A stretch of 24,310 bases of DNA from DASXBJ01 sp036491755. GTDB lineage: Bacteria > Chloroflexota > Dormibacteria > Dormibacterales > Dormibacteraceae. The notes under the pieces are model-generated. The model ran no database searches. It saw nothing but the letters and a program-made list of their open reading frames with translations, and was not told the DNA's origin. The stretch is taken from contig DASXBJ010000124.1 in the NCBI GenBank assembly GCA_036491755.1, forward strand, positions 1 to 24,310, read 5' to 3'. The position numbers were made by a program, and so were the translations under genes. How positions within the stretch are numbered: position 1 is the stretch's first letter; each line of letters begins with the position of its first letter. This document shows, piece by piece, positions 20,926 to 24,310 of the stretch.

Positions 20926-21213
20926 ATGGTCCACTCGCTCGGCTCCCGCACGTCCGGCGTCGACGGCTCGAGCGAGGGAGGCCGCATCAACACGGTTGAC
21001 CTGCCTGGCGCGCTCGTCCTCTACAGCGTGCCCCTGCTGCAGTCGCTGCAGCGCAAGAATCCGAAGGTGAAGCTATCGGCGGCGCCGGTGCAGTCGGCCG
21101 GCGTCTGGTGCCTGGAGATCGGCTACCTCGGCGACGAGCCGGTCGGGGTGCCGGAGCGCTGGCACGGACACCGCGTGATCCTCAAAAAGATCGAGCCTCC
21201 GCCAGGTGCCTGA
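20926..21213 (+). CDS. Small hypothetical protein
   Basis: A 95-aa protein with a flexible Ser/Gly N-terminus, then alternating hydrophobic residues consistent with a small beta-rich domain (DLPGALVLYSVPLLQSL, VWCLEIGYLGDE, HRVILKKIE). I do not recognise a family. The ATG is 6 nt after the TAG of the kinase-like gene, and its 3' end overlaps the next gene by 8 nt, which supports it as a real cistron in a three-gene operon. Confidence 0.65.
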   Translation: MVHSLGSRTSGVDGSSEGGRINTVDLPGALVLYSVPLLQSLQRKNPKVKLSAAPVQSAGVWCLEIGYLGDEPVGVPERWHGHRVILKKIEPPPGA

Positions 21214-21418
21214 GCCGTTCAGCGCCCACAGCAGGATCAGCGACGTCGTCGCGAGGCTGGGCGAGCGCGGGCGTGACCTGCTGCGCCAGCACGGCTACGA
21301 GGTTGGTGAGGGCTTCACGGATGTCCTGTCCCAGTACCAGAGCCTGGAGCACGCTGCCCGGGCAGACCGGCTGCGGGGCCTGGAGGGCCTGGTGACGGAG
21401 CTGAACTCCGCCGGCTAG
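21206..21418 (+). CDS. DUF1858-like small protein lacking the cysteines
   Basis: A 70-aa protein starting at a GTG that overlaps the previous gene. ISDVVARLGERGRDLLRQHG resembles the N-terminal helix pair of DUF1858 (a sigma-like, hydrid-cluster/ScdA-associated domain), and SLEHAARADRLRGLEGLVTE resembles its C-terminal part. The cysteines normally found after the HG motif are absent: the protein has no Cys at all, so redox or Fe-S chemistry is unlikely. A binding or regulatory role, perhaps with the upstream small protein, would be a guess. Confidence 0.6.
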   Translation: MPEPFSAHSRISDVVARLGERGRDLLRQHGYEVGEGFTDVLSQYQSLEHAARADRLRGLEGLVTELNSAG

Positions 21419-21524
21419 CCGAAATACCCGGCTTTACAGTCTTTTGAGTATTCCAATCGGCGGTACGGGGGTGTACCATGCCACGAAACCGCACTTTCGA
21501 TCGTTATACAGGTCGAGGATTACG

Positions 21525-21776
21525 TCATTGCAAAAGTCGAAGCTGGGAAAGTGTTCCTGCGGGCGCCGTCTCAAAGACGCGTCCATCTACATCTATCGCT
21601 CCCACACCGACAGGTTTCTGTTCCACCGCTGCGAATGCGGAACCGAGTGGACCGAGCACCTGACGGACATCGACCCCACCGACCCGGTCAGCTCTGACGA
21701 GGTGATCGAGGTTCACAAGCAGCTCTCCACATTCGAGGGCTCCATCGCGGAGCTGCTCGAGAGGCCCTCCGTCTAA
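21525..21776 (+). CDS. Small zinc-ribbon-like protein
   Basis: An 83-aa protein (from TTG 21525) with two CxCG knuckles, CSCG (Cys9, Cys11) and CECG (Cys35, Cys37), separated by a beta-rich linker and followed by an acidic, Asp-Pro-rich tail. The four Cys suggest a zinc ribbon. GAGG lies 9 nt before this TTG, which decides the start; in-frame TTG 21444 and GTG 21471 would add up to 27 residues without a ribosome site. No named family recognised. The coding end contains the first copy of a 16-bp repeat that recurs downstream of the stop codon. Confidence 0.6.
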   Translation, partial: SLQKSKLGKCSCGRRLKDASIYIYRSHTDRFLFHRCECGTEWTEHLTDIDPTDPVSSDEVIEVHKQLSTFEGSIAELLERPSV

Positions 21777-21861
21777 GACCGACCCCACGTCCTCGAGGGC
21801 TCCATCGCTCCCACCCCAGAGATGATGGAGCCCTCCCCCCACGTCAGGGAAAGGGCTCCAT
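21733..21861. repeat. Short repeat cluster between convergent genes
   Basis: TCGAGGGCTCCATCGC occurs at 21733-21748 (inside the zinc-ribbon gene) and again at 21793-21808, exactly 60 bp apart. GGGCTCCAT recurs at 21853-21861, and CCCCACGTC occurs at 21783-21791 and 21837-21845. An inverted copy is present at 21824-21835. The pattern suggests local duplication of a terminator-like element. Confidence 0.7.
21795..21835. terminator. 12-bp stem-loop between convergent genes, candidate bidirectional terminator
   Basis: GAGGGCTCCATC (21795-21806) and GATGGAGCCCTC (21824-21835) pair perfectly around a 17-nt loop, between the plus-strand zinc-ribbon gene (ends 21776) and the minus-strand phosphatase gene (ends 21884). 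No U-run follows on either side. Confidence 0.5.
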
Positions 21862-21883
21862 GGAGAGGAGAGGCTATATCGGT

Positions 21884-23965
21884 TTACGCCGCGGCGGCGT
21901 GCACCTTCGCAAGCAGGGCCTGGCCCTGGTTGATCAGCGCCTTGGCCTGCGACTCATTGATCGCCTGGCCGTTGAACTCCGCGCCGTTGAGCGCTGCGAT
22001 CATCTGGCCGGCCAGTGCGTCACGCTGCTGGCCGAAGCCTGTGAGCTGGTTTTCCAGGTTTGTGTAAGTTGCGTCACCGGCGCTTGTGCTGGCCAGTGCC
22101 CGGGTGGAAATCTTGAGCGAATCCAAACCGAACTGACCGACTGGCGCGTCGAGCTGGCTGTAGGTCTGTCCGAGACGGATGAGCGTCTCGTGGTGGGCGC
22201 GCAAGGTCTGGGTGACGGCGCCTGGATCGAGGTCCTCGAGAAGGACCCGGCCCTGGCTCGTGTAGTCGTCCTGCAGCCCGGCCAGGGCCAGGATGGTCGG
22301 ACGCGTGTCCGCGTGGCTCGCCCACGTGGAGTTGTCGAGGCCGAGGTTCCGGACTCCTGGTCCGACAAGACCCAGCCAGCTCGTCACGATGTCGGGCTGG
22401 AAGTCGCCGTGCTGCCAGGCGAATCCCGCGTTCTGCTGGAAATCTGGCGGAGGCGGCGTCGAGGTGGTCGTAAAGAAGTAGTCGGCGTTGCCGAAGTAGA
22501 TGAAGGTCGGCGTCCGGGCGGCGTCGCCGGTGATCATGTGCAGGAGCTGCATCTCCACCGGGTCTGCCATTCGCTGCATGAGCGGGGTGGACTGGTTGGT
22601 GACGTAGTTGTTCGGGTCGACCAGCGTGGCGGCGACCTGCTCGAAGTTCCGAGTCACCGCGTCGGTGCGGCCTGCCTGGGGCAGGAGGTAGACGGACGGC
22701 GCGCTGTCGAAGTGCAGGTCAAACGAGGTGTTGACGCCTGCCTTGGCCATCAGGGAGGTCATGTTGGTCGCGATCTCGCCGATGTTGCCCGTGCCGGTCG
22801 AGTGGTCGTAAACGCAGGGTGTGGTGACCCCATCGCAGCCGGCCAGAAGCTTGCCGGCGAAGTGGTCGTTCTCGTCGGAGCTGAAGTTGAAGAGGGTGTT
22901 CTGCGGGGTGATGCCGTCCGCCGCGAGGCGGGCGAAGAAAGCACCGAAGGCCTGGTCATAGCTGTGCAGCTGGGCCACGTAGCCGGCTTCGCCCGGTCCG
23001 TAGGCGCCAAAGGGAAAGCTGTGGTTGTCGTGGGCGTCCGAGATGTAGGCGTAGGTCACCTGGACGCCGTGCTCGGCCATCGCCGCGACGTAGCCCAGGG
23101 ACTGGGCGGCGCTGATGCCGCCGAAACCAGGAAAGCCGTTGATGGGCTTGCCGTTGAGGTCAGTCAGCCCTTGCGGCGCGATGACCGGGGCCACGTAATC
23201 GTGTCCGAACAGCGCCTTGTAGCCGTTGTAGCCGCCCGGTTCTTGAGGGAGCATGTCCGCCTGCGCGCCGTTGGCGTCGCTGCATATTGCGGCGTTCTTG
23301 GCGCAGTGGATCGCGATGCCCTGGTAGTCGGCGGCTGCGTCGTTATGGGGCGTGTTGCCCTCAGCCGCCTGAGCCGAGTTCGCACCAAATACGGTCGCGA
23401 GGTTGCCGTTGTTCTCGAGCTCGATGTTCGCGGTCGAGACTCCGCCGACGTTGCACCCTGCGCGGGTGAACGGAACCCACGGCGCCGGCGTGTTGCTGCC
23501 CGCGGCCGTCACGTTGTTGTACGCCCCGCTGCCGATCTTGTCGGTCCAGTACTGGAACGCGCTCGGAAAGCCGCCTTCCGTTCCATTCGGGGCGTAATAG
23601 CCGTAGCTGTTCGAGACCGCGAGTCCCTGCTGGTCGGGATACAGGCCGGTCAGCGTGGTCACGACGTCGTTGGCGGTGTGCGAGATCAGCGGCGTGTAGT
23701 TGTGGCTGATCATCGTGCCGTTGTTCTGGATGAAGTTCAGCAGGTTCGGCATCAGCTCGAGGTCAGATGGCACGTTCGGGTTGACGCGCGCGAGATGGAC
23801 GTTGTCGAACACGACGTTGATCACGCCCTTGACCCCGTTGCCGAGCTGGCATCCCGATTGAACGTTTTCCCTGGTGTTTGTCGTGGACGCGGACGCCGGC
23901 GGGACCGCCATCTGCGTCCCCACCGCCAGGGCGGCAACCAACACAAACCTGACTACACGTCTCAT
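21884..23965 (-). CDS. Secreted alkaline-phosphatase-superfamily protein
   Basis: A 693-aa exported protein. A signal peptide (MRRVVRFVLVAALAVGTQMA, cleavage near PASA at 23-26) precedes an alkaline phosphatase/sulfatase-type core. Landmarks are VINVVFDNVH with metal-binding Asp54, LMPNLLNFIQ, a probable nucleophile region ISHTANDVVTTLTGLYPDQ (Thr97), then AYISDAHDNHSF and FNFSSDENDHFAG, which supply Asp/His metal ligands, and ASHADTRPTILAL near the C-terminus. Several Cys may form disulfides. A helical Ala/Gln-rich tail ends the protein. AAGGGGG precedes the ATG. Phosphoester, phosphonate or sulfate ester cleavage outside the cell is likely; the substrate cannot be told. It is divergent from a PadR gene. 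Confidence 0.87.
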   Translation of the reverse strand: MRRVVRFVLVAALAVGTQMAVPPASASTTNTRENVQSGCQLGNGVKGVINVVFDNVHLARVNPNVPSDLELMPNLLNFIQNNGTMISHNYTPLISHTANDVVTTLTGLYPDQQGLAVSNSYGYYAPNGTEGGFPSAFQYWTDKIGSGAYNNVTAAGSNTPAPWVPFTRAGCNVGGVSTANIELENNGNLATVFGANSAQAAEGNTPHNDAAADYQGIAIHCAKNAAICSDANGAQADMLPQEPGGYNGYKALFGHDYVAPVIAPQGLTDLNGKPINGFPGFGGISAAQSLGYVAAMAEHGVQVTYAYISDAHDNHSFPFGAYGPGEAGYVAQLHSYDQAFGAFFARLAADGITPQNTLFNFSSDENDHFAGKLLAGCDGVTTPCVYDHSTGTGNIGEIATNMTSLMAKAGVNTSFDLHFDSAPSVYLLPQAGRTDAVTRNFEQVAATLVDPNNYVTNQSTPLMQRMADPVEMQLLHMITGDAARTPTFIYFGNADYFFTTTSTPPPPDFQQNAGFAWQHGDFQPDIVTSWLGLVGPGVRNLGLDNSTWASHADTRPTILALAGLQDDYTSQGRVLLEDLDPGAVTQTLRAHHETLIRLGQTYSQLDAPVGQFGLDSLKISTRALASTSAGDATYTNLENQLTGFGQQRDALAGQMIAALNGAEFNGQAINESQAKALINQGQALLAKVHAAAA

Positions 23966-23993
23966 GCATTTCCCCCTTGAGAACCCGATAACC

Positions 23994-24016
23994 CGGACTG
24001 CGCAAATCGCAGTCCG
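23994..24016. promoter_or_regulatory. Inverted repeat in the 5' region of the phosphatase gene
   Basis: CGGACTGCG and CGCAGTCCG form a perfect 9-bp inverted repeat with a 5-nt CAAAT spacer, 29-51 nt upstream of the phosphatase start. It could be an operator or a 5'-leader hairpin. The remaining gap to 24084 holds nothing else I can support. Confidence 0.4.
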
Positions 24017-24084
24017 CCCTCGGCGCTAGACCCTAGCCGCCCCCCGTTATTGGGAGGTTAACACCCGGTTTGAGAATTGCCATC

Positions 24085-24114
24085 TTGACTTCCGATACAT
24101 CTGAATGATATATC
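24085..24114 (+). promoter_or_regulatory. PadR-gene promoter with overlapping operator
   Basis: TTGACT (24085-24090) and TATATC (24109-24114) are 18 nt apart (ATATAT at 17 nt also fits), predicting a start near 24121, 4 nt before the ATG. GATACAT (24094-24100) and ATATATC (24108-24114) form an inverted repeat with 6 of 7 bases matching around a 7-nt spacer. It covers the spacer and -10, the usual place for PadR autorepression. Confidence 0.6.
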
Positions 24115-24124
24115 TAACTGCGAT

Positions 24125-24310
24125 ATGGAATTGACCCCGACCTCCTACGTGCTGCTGGGAATGCTGGCCAACGGGCCGCAATCCGGTTATGACATCAAAC
24201 AGCTGGCGGACATCTCGACCCGGCACTTCTGGGCGATCAGCTACGGGCAGATCTACCCCGAGCTCAAGCGCCTCGTCAAGGCGGGGCTGGTCAAGGCTGA
24301 GGACGCCTCG
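24125..24310 (+). CDS. PadR-family transcriptional regulator (partial, runs off right edge)
   Basis: The first 62 residues are visible. They form the PadR winged-HTH: LTPTSYVLLGMLANGPQSGY at residues 3-22, then DIKQLADISTRHFW, and the recognition-wing segment SYGQIYPELKRLVKAGLV. The typical C-terminal dimerization helix (vinculin-like or short helix type) is beyond the window. PadR proteins repress neighbouring stress, transporter or efflux genes and often themselves; the promoter here carries an inverted repeat over its -10. The phosphatase gene is divergent 159 nt away, and the true target may lie to the right of the window. Confidence 0.9.
   Translation, partial: MELTPTSYVLLGMLANGPQSGYDIKQLADISTRHFWAISYGQIYPELKRLVKAGLVKAEDAS

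Noticed and set aside
21860..23980. 706-aa plus-strand frame
   Set aside because: Antisense to the phosphatase-type protein with signal peptide and metal-ligand motifs; Val/Arg/Gly-rich without motifs.
1..24310. CRISPR array, tRNA/rRNA genes, insertion sequences
   Set aside because: No regularly spaced identical repeats, no cloverleaf with a TTCRANYC-type arm recognised, and no transposase or integrase motif in any frame.

Overview
The window is GC-rich, gene-dense bacterial chromosome. It carries housekeeping genes (dnaG primase followed by the primary sigma factor rpoD), lipoproteins with classical lipoboxes, and a mix of strong Shine-Dalgarno genes and apparently leaderless genes (a -10-like hexamer 6-7 nt before an ATG or GTG). 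This fits a high-GC Terrabacteria-type lineage such as Chloroflexota, Candidatus Dormibacterota or Actinomycetota. I cannot fix the phylum from the sequence alone.

Region A (1-6034, minus strand) is the most interesting part. Read in the direction of transcription it encodes a stand-alone LuxR-type HTH protein, two small paralogous hydrophobic peptides (95 and 93 aa, 42% identical over an ungapped 52-residue C-terminal block, both ending in Trp), a 12-TM membrane protein, a SpoIIM/DUF95 membrane protein, an ABC ATPase, a two-TM protein of about 114 aa, and a large NTPase/TPR regulator that runs off the left edge. Paired small precursors plus a large multi-TM protein, a DUF95 protein, an ABC ATPase and a small membrane protein is the gene set of circular bacteriocin loci (enterocin AS-48, circularin A, the lactocyclicin Q type). 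The precursors also resemble such peptides: a hydrophobic leader, then a predicted 55-residue core starting at Leu and ending at Trp. I propose an undescribed circular-bacteriocin-like system with two precursors.

Region B (6316-10754, plus strand) is divergent from A. It holds a NarL/DesK-type histidine kinase and response regulator, a five-TM protein, and a MacB-type permease with its ATPase, closed by a strong intrinsic terminator. A perfect 8-bp inverted repeat sits in the shared intergenic region. The simplest reading is regulation plus an export/immunity arm for region A; this is inference.

Region C (10759-12406) is a small-ORF, AraC, VOC and YdeI operon. Region D (12491-14569) is a secreted six-kelch protein with its own sigma70-type promoter. 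Region E (14649-17898) is dnaG-rpoD. Region F (17976-20217) holds two beta-propeller-type lipoproteins. Region G (20263-21776) holds a cytidylate-kinase-like protein, two small proteins (one a DUF1858-like domain without cysteines) and a zinc-ribbon protein. Region H holds a minus-strand secreted alkaline-phosphatase-superfamily enzyme (21884-23965), reached across a repeat-rich convergent gap, and a divergent PadR regulator cut by the right edge. I saw no tRNA, rRNA, CRISPR array, transposase or integrase.
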